The notes beneath the pieces were generated by a model. It was not told the origin of the DNA. It did no database searches and worked only from the letters and a program-made list of their open reading frames with translations. From Leifsonia shinshuensis (lineage in GTDB: Bacteria > Actinomycetota > Actinomycetes > Actinomycetales > Microbacteriaceae), in NCBI RefSeq assembly GCF_022606355.1, contig NZ_JAHHZQ010000003.1, positions 248,001-312,000 on the forward strand: DNA of 64,000 nucleotides, read 5' to 3'. This document shows, piece after piece, positions 33,358 to 42,392 of the stretch. The first letter of the stretch is position 1. Each line of letters begins with the position of its first letter. The position numbers and the translations under genes were made by a program.

Positions 33358-35156
33358 GAGTTCCTCACCAGGATGCCGCCGGGGCGGAAGCGGACGACCA
33401 GGATCAGCACCAGGCCGTAGACGATGATGCGCAGCTCGGGCGTGAACCTCAGCAGCTCCATGGCGCCGATCAGGACGATCGAGCCCACCACCGCTCCGTA
33501 CGGGAGGCCGACGCCGCCCAGGATCACGATGGTCACCACGAGCAGCGACATCAGCATCGTGAAGATGGTCGGGTCGATGTACGTGTACTGGTGGGCGAGC
33601 AGTGAGCCGCCGATCCCGGCGAAGAAGCCGGAGACCGCGAAAGCGAGCGCCTTGTAGTCGCGGCCGCGCACCCCCGACGACAGGGCGGCCACCTCGTCGG
33701 AGCCGACCGAGGAGATCACCTTGCCGAGGTGCGACGTGCGCAGCCGCCACATCACGATCAGCGTGATCACGAGCACGCCGAAGTCGATCCAGTAGTACGC
33801 CTGCGGGGTGTTCAGCGGCGTCCCGAACCAGTCGGGGACCGGGATGTTGTAGAGCCCCTGCGGCAGGACCAGCTGGATCACCGCGACGATCGCGATGCCC
33901 AGCCCGAGCGTGGCGATGGAGACGTAGTGCCCCTTCACTCCCCAGATCGGCGACGCCAGGATCGACGCCACGACGGCAGCGGCCAGGCCGGCCAGCGGCA
34001 GCGCCACCCAGAACGGCACGTGCAGGTACAGCGTCAGCAGGGCGGAGGCGTACGCGCCGATCGCGATCGGGCCGGCCTGACCGAGCGCGAGGACGCCGGC
34101 CTGGCCTGCGGTCACGGTGAAGCCGGCCGCGATGATCGCGTAGATCAGCACCTGGGTGCCGGTGGTCACCAGGTAGTCGTTGCCGAACACCGGCACCACG
34201 ATGCCGAGCACCGCGAACGCCAGCGGCCACACCCAGCGCGGGATGCGCAGCGGCCTGCCCTTGCCGAGGAACGTTCCGGTGAGCGGCTCCGTGGAGATCA
34301 ACGGCACCTTTCCGAACAACCCTCCCGGCCGCACGATCAGCACCACGATCAGGATGACGAAGACGATGATCTCGCGGGCGGTGTCGCCGAAGAAGTGGAT
34401 GCCGAACGCCTCCAGGATGCCGAGGACGAAGCCGCCGATCACCGCGCCGACGAGCGAACCCAGCCCGCCGAGGGTGGCGGCCACGAACGACGTGAGCCCG
34501 ACGTCCAGGCCCGAGCTGGGGTTGGCGACGCCCACGTAGAGCGCGATGAAGACGCCGGCGAGGCCGCCGAGCGCCGAGGCGATCACGAACGAGACGTGCT
34601 GCACCTGGCCGACGGGGATGCCCATCTGCAGAGCGGCCTCCTGGTCCTGCGCGGTGGCGCGGATGGCACGGCCGACTTTGCCGTACTTCAGGAAGACGGT
34701 CATCACGACCATGACCGCGGCGGTGGTGCCGAGCATCACCACGTCGGAGGTTCCGAAACGCATGTTCCCGATGTGCAGGTTGGAGGTCGGCAGCACCTCG
34801 GGGAAGACGCGGAACTGCGCCGTGAACGCGACCTGCGAGGCGTTGTCGAGGATCAGCGAGATCGCGTAGGTCGACAGCATCGCCGCGAGCGGCAGGTACT
34901 TCGCCAGCGGGCGCACGACGGTCGCATTGATGAGCAGACCGATCGCGCCGCAGATCGCGAGCACGAGGAGCAGGGCCAGCCAGAACGGCAGGCCCAGCTT
35001 CACCACGAAGAACCACGACAGCATCGCGCCGAGCCCGAAGAACGAGAACTGCGCGAAGTTGACGACGTTCATGACGCCGAAGACGAGGGAGATGCCGACC
35101 GCTCCGAGGGCGTAGACGTTCCCTCGGAGCAGGCCGGCGATCAGTGTGTCGAGCAT
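33354..35156 (-). CDS. Fused LivH-LivM permease
   Basis: A 600-residue membrane protein. Residues 1-290 match LivH (VFGVMNVVNFAQFSFFGLGAM near 26-46, then GLDVGLTSFVAATLGGLGS). Residues 300-600 match LivM (VTAGQAGVLALGQAGPIAIGAY near 350, GVKGHYVSIATLGLGIA, then SLLVVTIVILGGVG). Two genes are usual; the in-frame fusion is joined by a short loop with VPLISTEPLTG. It lies 18 bp after the binding protein. Confidence 0.93.
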   Translation of the reverse strand: MLDTLIAGLLRGNVYALGAVGISLVFGVMNVVNFAQFSFFGLGAMLSWFFVVKLGLPFWLALLLVLAICGAIGLLINATVVRPLAKYLPLAAMLSTYAISLILDNASQVAFTAQFRVFPEVLPTSNLHIGNMRFGTSDVVMLGTTAAVMVVMTVFLKYGKVGRAIRATAQDQEAALQMGIPVGQVQHVSFVIASALGGLAGVFIALYVGVANPSSGLDVGLTSFVAATLGGLGSLVGAVIGGFVLGILEAFGIHFFGDTAREIIVFVILIVVLIVRPGGLFGKVPLISTEPLTGTFLGKGRPLRIPRWVWPLAFAVLGIVVPVFGNDYLVTTGTQVLIYAIIAAGFTVTAGQAGVLALGQAGPIAIGAYASALLTLYLHVPFWVALPLAGLAAAVVASILASPIWGVKGHYVSIATLGLGIAIVAVIQLVLPQGLYNIPVPDWFGTPLNTPQAYYWIDFGVLVITLIVMWRLRTSHLGKVISSVGSDEVAALSSGVRGRDYKALAFAVSGFFAGIGGSLLAHQYTYIDPTIFTMLMSLLVVTIVILGGVGLPYGAVVGSIVLIGAMELLRFTPELRIIVYGLVLILVVRFRPGGILVRNS

Positions 35157-35174
35157 GGTGTGCGCTTCAGCGGC

Positions 35175-36338
35175 TCAGCCGTTGTACGCGACCCACTTCC
35201 CGTTCTTCAGGATGCTCGGGGTGAGCTGCGGCGACGCGACGCGACGGGTGGCCTGGTCGAAGGTGATCGTCCCGTAGACGACGCTGGGCACGTCCTTGAC
35301 CTTCTTGAAGCCGGCCAGGATGCCCTCGCGGGTCGTCCCGCCGAGCTTCGCCGCGGCGACCGCGACGTTGAGCGCGTCGTAGGCGCCGGCCTCGAATCCG
35401 GTGACCTCGGTCTCGTTCGGGTACTTCTTCTGGAAGGCCTTCACGAAGTCCTGCACCTCCTTGGCGGGGTTGGAGGCGAGGAACTCGGCGCCGTTGATCG
35501 CGCCCTCGGCATCCTTGGTGCCGTCGAAGGACTGCTCGTCCTGGCCGCCGTAGAAGGTGCCGTCGTAGCCGATCGCGCGCAGCTGGGTGACCAGCTTGGC
35601 GGCGTCAGGGCCGTAGCCGATGTGCACGAAGGCGTCCGGCTTGCCGGCGACGGCCTTGGTGAGAGAGGGGCGGTAGTCGTCGGAGGTGTCGAGCACGCCC
35701 TCCGCGTCGGTGATCTTCAGGCCGATCTTCTTGGCCTCGTCCTTGAAGGCGTTGAACGCCGGGATGCCCCAGTCGGCGGTGTTGAGGTAGGTCACGCCGA
35801 CCGACTTCACGCCCTGCTTCTTGATGTAGTCGGCCGTCCAGGTGTAGGTCGCGCTCGTGGTGATGGAGGTCGACCACTGGTACTGCGTGCCCTTGGCCGT
35901 GAAGTCCGGGTTCGAGTTGTTGAAGCCGTACTGCAGCAGCTTGCCCGCGGTGTAGATCGGGGAGGCCGGGATGGAGGCGGCCGACGAGTAGTCGCCGAAG
36001 ACGAGGCTGACGCTGTCGTCGCCCACGAACTTCTGCGCGACGGCGACCGACTGCTTCGGGTCGGACTGCGAGTCCTCGTACTTGAGAGCGACCGGGTGGC
36101 CGTTGATGCCGCCCTTCGCGTTGACCTCCTCGACGGCGAGGTCGAACGCCTCCTTGAACTGCTCCCCGTACTGCGCGTACTGGCCGGTCACCGCGGCGGA
36201 GACGCCGAAGTAGACGGGGCTCTTTCCGGAGGAGGAGCCTCCGGTCGCGGCGGACGAGTCGCTCGCGCACGCGGCGAGACCCGCGACGGTGAGCGCGGCG
36301 ACGGAGACGACGGCGGCGCTCCGGAGGATTCTCTTCAT
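35175..36338 (-). CDS. Branched-chain-amino-acid-type substrate-binding lipoprotein
   Basis: A 387-residue lipoprotein. The signal peptide ends in the lipobox LAAC (Cys24) and is followed by a Ser/Gly linker. The mature type-1 periplasmic-binding fold starts VYFGVSAAVTGQYAQYGEQ, the LivJ entry motif, and includes AFDLAVEEVNAKGGINGHPV and a hinge around 190-200. It is the first gene of the seven-gene operon. The ligand, which would be the monooxygenase substrate or its precursor, is unknown. Confidence 0.92.
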   Translation of the reverse strand: MKRILRSAAVVSVAALTVAGLAACASDSSAATGGSSSGKSPVYFGVSAAVTGQYAQYGEQFKEAFDLAVEEVNAKGGINGHPVALKYEDSQSDPKQSVAVAQKFVGDDSVSLVFGDYSSAASIPASPIYTAGKLLQYGFNNSNPDFTAKGTQYQWSTSITTSATYTWTADYIKKQGVKSVGVTYLNTADWGIPAFNAFKDEAKKIGLKITDAEGVLDTSDDYRPSLTKAVAGKPDAFVHIGYGPDAAKLVTQLRAIGYDGTFYGGQDEQSFDGTKDAEGAINGAEFLASNPAKEVQDFVKAFQKKYPNETEVTGFEAGAYDALNVAVAAAKLGGTTREGILAGFKKVKDVPSVVYGTITFDQATRRVASPQLTPSILKNGKWVAYNG

Positions 36339-36531
36339 GCTGTGTCCTTCACATCGGGCTGGGATGACGCGGGTGGGTGCGTCGCCGACGTTAGGACCGG
36401 ACCGGGCGCGGACGCACCCTCCACCGTCACAAACGGTTGCGGTTGTTAATACACGTCACACAGTTTGCGAGCGGACGCGTTCGCGAGGCAGGAGCGTCGC
36501 AGCTCAGCGCCGGTGGCGTCGGAGCGAGGCA

Positions 36532-36726
36532 TCATCGCCGGCTCGCCGCCCTGTCCGCTCCGGTGTCGCTGTCGAACTCGGGCCGCCACTCGTCGTGCGC
36601 GTGCGTGCGGCCGATCAGGCAGAGGCACGCCACAGCGATCACGGTGTCGTCGCGCGCCGAACGGAACAGCTCGACGTGCGGCTGCCGCTGCGCCGGCTGC
36701 GCCAGCGCGGAGATGGGGCGTGCCAT
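36532..36726 (-). CDS. Small hypothetical protein
   Basis: A 64-residue frame, MARPISALAQPAQRQPHVEL..., with almost every third codon position G or C, which supports real coding. It has one short hydrophobic stretch (TVIAVACLCLIG) containing two Cys, and a charged tail. No Shine-Dalgarno is apparent. It stands alone in the 493-bp gap between the binding-protein gene and the Fes-like esterase; the rest of that gap holds only an A/T-richer patch near 36430-36475, probably the operon promoter. I do not recognise the family. Confidence 0.5.
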   Translation of the reverse strand: MARPISALAQPAQRQPHVELFRSARDDTVIAVACLCLIGRTHAHDEWRPEFDSDTGADRAASRR

Positions 36727-36831
36727 ACCGGGAGGTTAGGCGTGTCAGGCAGGGAAACCGCTGGCCGGCAGCCGACAGTGCGCTGACTCTGTGCCCTGAG
36801 ATTCGTGCGGACTCTCAGGTCGGCGCGTCGT

Positions 36832-37689
36832 TCAGACCCCGCTCACGCCACTCGGAGCGTTCCAGAGCCAGCGGAGAGCGTCGGGGAGGAGCACACCGCC
36901 GTGGTTGGGGCTGTGGCCGCCGTCGCCGACGGCCAGGCGGATGTCGTAGCCGGCGCGCGCGAAGGCGGCCGCGGTCTCCAGGTTCTCGGCGAACCAGTTG
37001 TCCTCGCGCCGGTTCCAGTTCAGATCGCGGTGCGCCGCGTGCAGGAACGCCCGGAACCCCCGCGGGCTCCCGGTGCCCGCGAGGGCCGGATACGGGTTTC
37101 CGCCGGGCAGCTGCGCGAAGCTCGCGTTGAAGGTGATGGCGCGGCCGAATGCGTCGGGCCGGGTCCAGACGGCCGTCAGCGCCGCGTTGCCGCCGCTGCT
37201 CCCGCCGCAGATCCCGCGCATCATCGGGTCGCTCGAGACGGCGAAGCGCTCCTCGACCAGCGGCAGCACCTCCTCCAGCAGGAAGCTCGCGAAGCGGTCG
37301 TCGAAAGCGTCGTACTCGGCATTGCGGTTCTTCGCGGGAGGATCCTCGCCTGCCAACACCCCCGGATCGACGAAGACGCCGACCATCGGCGGCAGCTCGC
37401 CGCGCGCGGCGAGGTTGTCGAGGACGATTCCACCCCGCACGTCTCCGGCGGGATCGAGGTACCACCAGCCGTCGGTGAAGAACATGACGGCGCAGTCCGT
37501 CTCCGCCGACAGCCCGGCCGGACGGTGCAGCCACACGCTCCGGGAGGTGCCGGGGAAGCGTTCACTTTCGCTCAGGCGCAGTTGCTCGACGACGCCGGGC
37601 ACGACGCCGGGCTGCGGCGTCGAATCCGGACCGTACGCGTAGTCGACGGCGTCCTGCGACACCGGCAACGGAGCGTACGGGAGGCTCAC
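36832..37689 (-). CDS. Enterochelin-esterase-like alpha/beta hydrolase
   Basis: A 285-residue hydrolase. Features of the Fes/esterase-D group are the N-terminal beta strand region with SRSVWLHRP, NRNAEYDAFDDRFASFLLEEVLPLVEERF, the nucleophile Ser in CGGSSGGNAAL (near 166) and the C-terminal His in GDGGHSPNHG. The GTG start overlaps the ROK kinase stop by GTGA. The pairing with a sugar kinase suggests ester removal from a sugar rather than siderophore processing; this is inference. Confidence 0.87.
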   Translation of the reverse strand: MSLPYAPLPVSQDAVDYAYGPDSTPQPGVVPGVVEQLRLSESERFPGTSRSVWLHRPAGLSAETDCAVMFFTDGWWYLDPAGDVRGGIVLDNLAARGELPPMVGVFVDPGVLAGEDPPAKNRNAEYDAFDDRFASFLLEEVLPLVEERFAVSSDPMMRGICGGSSGGNAALTAVWTRPDAFGRAITFNASFAQLPGGNPYPALAGTGSPRGFRAFLHAAHRDLNWNRREDNWFAENLETAAAFARAGYDIRLAVGDGGHSPNHGGVLLPDALRWLWNAPSGVSGV

Positions 37690-38570
37690 GCGACCAGGTC
37701 GGCGGCGAGGCTGAGCGCCCCGACCAGCCCCGACTTCCCCTCGAGCCCCGGGGTGACGAGGAGTTCGCGCGGGTCACCGGTCGCGACCTGCGGCGGGCCG
37801 TAGCCTCCTGCGATGGCGGTCAGTGCCGGCCAGGTGCGCTCGAGGAGACCCGGAGCGAGCATGACTCCCCCGCCCAGCACGAGGCGGTCGAGGCCGAGGG
37901 TGAGCACCGTCGTCCAGGCGAGCTGCGCGATGTAGTAGGCGAGGATGTCGAACGCCTCGTCCTTCTGGTCCGCGGGGAACGACGACGCGTCGACTCCCCA
38001 GCGGGCGAGCACGGCCGGGCCGGCGGTGAGGCCCTCCAGGCAGTCGCCGTGGTAGGGGCAGTGGCCCTCGAACCGGTCGGCCGGGTGACGGCGGACCAGC
38101 AGATGGCCGAGCTCCGGCCAGCCGTTGCCGATGAGCGGGTGGCCGTCGACCACCAGGCCGACGCCCACGCCCGTGCCGATCGTCGCGTAGCCGACGTTGC
38201 GCGCGCCACGCCCGGCTCCGGCCCGGGACTCGCCGATCGCGGCCCCGGTCACGTCGCTGACGAAGGCGGCGGGGGCGTTCGCCGCAGCGCGCACCGCGGA
38301 GAGCACGTCGGTGTCCTTCCAGCCCGGCTTGGGGGTGGAGGTCACGAAACCGTAGTGCGGAGAGGCCGGGTCGGCGTCGACGGGGCCGAAGGAGGCGATG
38401 CCGACGGCCTCCACCGGTCCGACCTCCGCGAGGAAGTCGGCGATGCGGCCGAGCGTCTCCTCCGGTGTCGTGGTCGGGAACCGCCGGATCGACGTGGGCT
38501 CCGTCAGGTTCTCCCGGTCGGCGACACCGCAGACGATCTTCGTTCCGCCGGTCTCGATCCCTGCGATCAT
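37686..38570 (-). CDS. ROK-family sugar kinase (fructokinase-like)
   Basis: A 294-residue kinase. The ATP-binding ETGGTK is at 6-11, probable catalytic Asp106 is in VSDVTGAAIGE, and ELGHLLV is at 154-160. The zinc site has His156, Cys171, His174 and Cys177 (GHCPYHGDCLEG), the layout of bacterial ROK fructokinases. AAGGAAGGG precedes the ATG. It probably phosphorylates a hexose such as fructose. Confidence 0.9.
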   Translation of the reverse strand: MIAGIETGGTKIVCGVADRENLTEPTSIRRFPTTTPEETLGRIADFLAEVGPVEAVGIASFGPVDADPASPHYGFVTSTPKPGWKDTDVLSAVRAAANAPAAFVSDVTGAAIGESRAGAGRGARNVGYATIGTGVGVGLVVDGHPLIGNGWPELGHLLVRRHPADRFEGHCPYHGDCLEGLTAGPAVLARWGVDASSFPADQKDEAFDILAYYIAQLAWTTVLTLGLDRLVLGGGVMLAPGLLERTWPALTAIAGGYGPPQVATGDPRELLVTPGLEGKSGLVGALSLAADLVA

Positions 38571-38706
38571 CGCGCACCCTTCCTTACGGCTCCGGGCGCG
38601 ACCACACGCGCCCCTCAGAGAACGCTAGCCGACCCGGGACCCCCCTCGCGCACCGCCGAGACGTGAGGGATTGCCGGGGAGGCTGCTCGCGGAGCACGCT
38701 GAGGGA

Positions 38707-39591
38707 ATGAGCACCGGGGAGCGCGCAGCGAAGCCGCGCCGGCTGCCGCGCCGGCCGGCGTCGAGCCTGGCGGAGCACTGGACGCGGGTCGACGGAGTCG
38801 ACGTCTTCTACCGGGAGGCGCCGGGACCGCCCGGCGCGCGCACCATGATGCACGTGCACGGCTTCGGGCTCTCCGGCCGGTACCTGCTGCCGACCGCCGA
38901 GCGGTTGGTGCACACCTTCCACACGCTCGTCCCCGACCTCCCGGGGTTCGGACGCAGCGGCGGGTCGCCGCGCGGACTCGCTGTGCCCGACCTGGCGCAC
39001 GCCGCCGTGCGGTTCCTCGACGACCGCGGCGTCGAGAAGGCGACCCTGGTCGGCAACTCGATGGGCTGCCCGGTGATCGTGGAGTTCGCGCACCACTATC
39101 CCGACCGGATCGACCGCGCCGTCCTGGTGTCGCCGGCGGGCGGCGCGTACAACCGCCCGATGACCCGTGCCGTCCTGCAGCTCGCCAAGGACGGCCGGCG
39201 CGAGCCCGTGCGGCTGGTGAAGGTCGCGCTGCCCGACTACCTCCGGTTCGGCGTCGCGAGCACGGTCGTCATGTTCGACGCGCTCACGAACTATCCGTCC
39301 CTCGAGCGGCTGCTGGAGCTGAGCGTCCCGACCCTGATCGTGATCGGCGACCGCGACCCCCTGATGCCGGACCCGGAGCGGGTGCGGGAGCTCGTGGCCG
39401 AGACGGACGACCATGTGGTGATCGTGCGTCTGGAGGGCGCCGCGCACGCGATCAACTTCAGCGAGCCCGACGAGCTCGCCCACCTGATCGAGCGGTTCAT
39501 GACCGACCGTCCGATCGTGCAGGGCGCGACCCCCGCGCAGCGCTCGTACGAGATCCACCGCAGCCGCCACCTCCCCGCCTCCGGCGCGTGA
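38707..39591 (+). CDS. Alpha/beta-fold hydrolase
   Basis: A 294-residue hydrolase. The oxyanion-side motif HVHGFGLSGRYLLP is near 58, the nucleophile Ser lies in VGNSMGCP (near 119), Asp in GDRDPLMPD and His in GAAHAINFSEP. A basic N-terminal stretch (AAKPRRLPRRP) precedes the core. It is monocistronic, divergent from the ROK gene, and its stop abuts family A repeat copy 3. Its distance from the hpa genes is small, but it points the other way, so a role in that pathway is not indicated. Confidence 0.85.
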   Translation: MSTGERAAKPRRLPRRPASSLAEHWTRVDGVDVFYREAPGPPGARTMMHVHGFGLSGRYLLPTAERLVHTFHTLVPDLPGFGRSGGSPRGLAVPDLAHAAVRFLDDRGVEKATLVGNSMGCPVIVEFAHHYPDRIDRAVLVSPAGGAYNRPMTRAVLQLAKDGRREPVRLVKVALPDYLRFGVASTVVMFDALTNYPSLERLLELSVPTLIVIGDRDPLMPDPERVRELVAETDDHVVIVRLEGAAHAINFSEPDELAHLIERFMTDRPIVQGATPAQRSYEIHRSRHLPASGA

Positions 39592-39650
39592 CCGAAGGGC
39601 ACGTAGCCGCCCCTAAAACCACGGTTTAGGGGCGGTTGCCTGCCCTTCGG
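39592..39650. repeat. Family A hairpin repeat, copy 3
   Basis: CCGAAGGGCACG...CGCCCCTAAAACC...GGTTTAGGGGCGG...TGCCCTTCGG, between the convergent alpha/beta hydrolase and hpaD genes. The outer arms are extended by two pairs relative to the other copies, and the position again fits a two-way terminator. Confidence 0.85.
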
Positions 39651-39670
39651 CGGGCGGGGAGCAGCCCTTC

Positions 39671-40804
39671 TCAGACCTGCGCGCCGAGCTTGAAGCCCTG
39701 AGGCTCGTCGTTCTTGCGGGTGTACGAGAAGCCGTCGGCGCCGATGGTGACCTCCATCTCGGAGTCGTCGGTGCGCGTGGTGAGCGGCTGCGGGTTGCCG
39801 TCGAGGTCGAGCACCAGGGAGGCGTCGGTGTACCAGGAGGGCACGACCGGGTTGCCCCACCAGTCGCGGCGCTGGTTGTCGTGGACGTCCCAGGTGACGA
39901 CCGGGTTGTCCGGGTCGCCCGTGTAGTAGTCCTGCGTGTAGATCTCGACGCGGTGGCCGTCGGGGTCGCGCACGTAGAGGTAGAACGCGTTGGAGACGCC
40001 GTGCCGGCCGGGACCGCGCTCGATCACGTCGCTCATGCGGAGCGCGCCGAGCTTGTCGCAGATGGCGATGATGTTGTGCTTCTCGTGCGTGGCGAACGCG
40101 ACGTGGTGCATCCGCGGCCCGTCGCCGCCGGTCATGGCGGTGTCGTGCACGGTCGGCTTGCGGCGCATCCACGCGGCGTAGGTGGTGCCCGCCTCGTCCT
40201 GGATGTCCTCCGTGACGCGGAAGCCGAGGTCCTCCATGTACTTGACCGCCCGCGGCACGTCGGGGGTGACCTGGTTGAAGTGGTCCAGCCGGACGAGGGC
40301 GCCGGGGGTGTAGAGGTCGTACCGCCACGCGAGCCGCTCGACGTGCTCCACCTCGTAGAAGAACTCGTACGGGAAGCCCAGCGGGTCCTCCACGCGGACG
40401 CTGTCGCCGACGCCCTTGGTGAAGCCCTCCGCACGCCGCTCGACGCGGCAGCCGAGCTCGGTGTAGAACGCGACCGCGCGGTCGAGGTCCTCCGGAGTGC
40501 GCACGCGGTAGGAGAAGGCGGCGACCGCGGCGATCGGCCCCTTGCGCAGCACGAGGTTGTGGTGGATGAACTCCTCGAAGCTCCGCAGGTAGACGGTGTT
40601 CTCGTCCTCCTCGGTCACGACGAGGTCGAGCACGTTGACGTAGAAGTTGCGGCTGGCCTCCAGGTCGGTGACCACGATCTCCATGTACGCGCAGCGCACG
40701 ATGTCCGGCGGGGCGGCCTTCGGGGTCGGGATGCGGTCGGTCGGTGCCGGGATCGGGTCGGTCAGGCCGACCACGGGCTCCGGGCCGTCGGGGGTGATGC
40801 TCAT
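39671..40804 (-). CDS. hpaD: 3,4-dihydroxyphenylacetate 2,3-dioxygenase (type I extradiol)
   Basis: A 377-residue vicinal-oxygen-chelate dioxygenase opening homoprotocatechuate to 5-carboxymethyl-2-hydroxymuconate semialdehyde. Metal ligands by motif and spacing are His175 (LDHFNQ), His234 (MHHVAFATHEKHN) and Glu287 (HRVEIYTQDY); the spacing of 59 and 112 matches the Brevibacterium enzyme ligands 155/214/267. Last gene of its operon, 58 bp after hpaE. The N-terminal ~30 residues are Pro-rich and variable. Confidence 0.92.
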   Translation of the reverse strand: MSITPDGPEPVVGLTDPIPAPTDRIPTPKAAPPDIVRCAYMEIVVTDLEASRNFYVNVLDLVVTEEDENTVYLRSFEEFIHHNLVLRKGPIAAVAAFSYRVRTPEDLDRAVAFYTELGCRVERRAEGFTKGVGDSVRVEDPLGFPYEFFYEVEHVERLAWRYDLYTPGALVRLDHFNQVTPDVPRAVKYMEDLGFRVTEDIQDEAGTTYAAWMRRKPTVHDTAMTGGDGPRMHHVAFATHEKHNIIAICDKLGALRMSDVIERGPGRHGVSNAFYLYVRDPDGHRVEIYTQDYYTGDPDNPVVTWDVHDNQRRDWWGNPVVPSWYTDASLVLDLDGNPQPLTTRTDDSEMEVTIGADGFSYTRKNDEPQGFKLGAQV

Positions 40805-40862
40805 GGTGCTGCTTCCTCTGCGTTGAGTACGGTCTGGTGTCGTGTGGGGATGGAGGCGGGCG

Positions 40863-42359
40863 TCAGCGCGCGCCGAACCGGGCGGTGTGCACCGGTCCGA
40901 GCGTGATGTGCACGGCCTGCTGGTCGGTGTAGAAGTCGATGGAGCGGTAGCCGCCCTCGTGGCCGAGGCCGGACGCCTTCACACCGCCGAACGGGGTGCG
41001 GAGGTCGCGCACGTTGTGCGAGTTGAGCCACACCATCCCGGCCTCCACGTTCTGGGCGAAGGTGTGCGCGCGCTCCAGGTCGTTGGTCCAGAGATACGCG
41101 GCGAGGCCGTAGCGGACGCCGTTGGCGAGCTCGAGCGCCTGCTCGTCGGAGTCGAACGGGGTGATCGCGACGACCGGGCCGAAGATCTCCTCCTGGAAGA
41201 TCCGGGCCTCCGGCGCGACATCGGCGAAGACGGTCGGCGCGACGTAGTTGCCGTGCTCCAGCCCCTCCGGGCGGCCGCCGCCGGCGAGCAGTCGGCCCTC
41301 CGACTTGCCGATCTCGACGTAGCTCATCACCTTGTCGAAGTGCTCGGGGTGCACCAGCGCGCCGACCTCGGTCTTCGGGTCGTGTGGGTCGCCGACGACG
41401 ATGTTCTTCGCGCGGGCGGCGTAGCGCTCGCAGAACTCGTCGTAGATCGACCGCTCGACGAGGATGCGCGACCCGGCGGTGCAGCGCTCGCCGTTCAGCG
41501 AGAAGACGCCGAATAGGGTGGAGTCGATCGCCGCGTCGAGGTCGGCGTCGGCGAAGACGACGGCCGGCGACTTGCCGCCGAGCTCCATCGACAGGCCCTT
41601 CAGGAAGGGCGCGGCGTTGGCGAAGATCAGCTGGCCGGTGCGGCTCTCGCCGGTGAACGAGATGAGCGGGACGTCCGGGTGCTTGACCAGCGCGTCGCCG
41701 GCCTCCTCGCCGAGCCCGTTGACCAGGTTGAAGACGCCGTCCGGCACGCCGGCCTCGCGGAAGATCTCGGCCCAGAGGCTCGCCGACAGCGGCGTGAACT
41801 CGGCGGGCTTGAGCACGACGGTGTTGCCGGTCGCGAGCGCGGGGGCGAGCTTCCAGCTCTCCAGCATGAACGGCGTGTTCCACGGTGTGATGAGGCCGGC
41901 GACGCCGATCGGCTTGCGGTTGACGTAGTTGAGCTGGCTGCCGGGCACCTTGTAGGCGTCGTCGGCCTGGGCGACGATCAGGTCGGCGAAGAACCGGAAG
42001 TTCTCGGCGGCACGTCGCGCCTGACCCAGCGCCTGGGTGATCGGGAGGCCGGTGTCGAAGGTCTCGAGCTCGGCGAGCCGGGCGTCCTGGGCCTCCACGG
42101 CGTCGGCGATGCGGTTCAGCACGCGGGCGCGCTCGCGCGGCTTCATCCGCGGCCACGGGCCCTCCTTGAACGCGCGGGTCGCGGCGGCGACGGCGAGGTC
42201 GATGTCCTCCTTCTGCCCGGCAGCGGCCTGCACGTACGTCTGGTTCGACACCGGGTCGAGCACGTCGAAGGTCTTGCCGGAGACGCTGTCGACGAACTCG
42301 CCGTCGATGAAGTGCCGGATGGTCGTGGGGAGGTTCTCGGGAACGTAGTGCTGCGCCAT
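40863..42359 (-). CDS. hpaE: 5-carboxymethyl-2-hydroxymuconate semialdehyde dehydrogenase
   Basis: A 498-residue NAD-dependent aldehyde dehydrogenase. Catalytic Cys293 is in NGERCTAGSR, Glu259 in SMELGGKSP and Asn161 in TPWNTPF. RHFIDGEFVDSVSGKTFDVLDP and the adjoining hpaD gene fix the subfamily. It oxidises the ring-cleavage semialdehyde to 5-carboxymethyl-2-hydroxymuconate. It starts 33 bp after the gntR stop. Confidence 0.92.
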   Translation of the reverse strand: MAQHYVPENLPTTIRHFIDGEFVDSVSGKTFDVLDPVSNQTYVQAAAGQKEDIDLAVAAATRAFKEGPWPRMKPRERARVLNRIADAVEAQDARLAELETFDTGLPITQALGQARRAAENFRFFADLIVAQADDAYKVPGSQLNYVNRKPIGVAGLITPWNTPFMLESWKLAPALATGNTVVLKPAEFTPLSASLWAEIFREAGVPDGVFNLVNGLGEEAGDALVKHPDVPLISFTGESRTGQLIFANAAPFLKGLSMELGGKSPAVVFADADLDAAIDSTLFGVFSLNGERCTAGSRILVERSIYDEFCERYAARAKNIVVGDPHDPKTEVGALVHPEHFDKVMSYVEIGKSEGRLLAGGGRPEGLEHGNYVAPTVFADVAPEARIFQEEIFGPVVAITPFDSDEQALELANGVRYGLAAYLWTNDLERAHTFAQNVEAGMVWLNSHNVRDLRTPFGGVKASGLGHEGGYRSIDFYTDQQAVHITLGPVHTARFGAR

Positions 42360-42392
42360 GCGCTGGCTCCTTCTTACTGGTCGGGGATGAGG

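Noticed and set aside
36832-37689. Siderophore esterase assignment for the Fes-like protein
   Set aside because: The fold and motifs fit, but no siderophore uptake or synthesis genes adjoin it; it is coupled to a ROK sugar kinase, so the substrate is left open.
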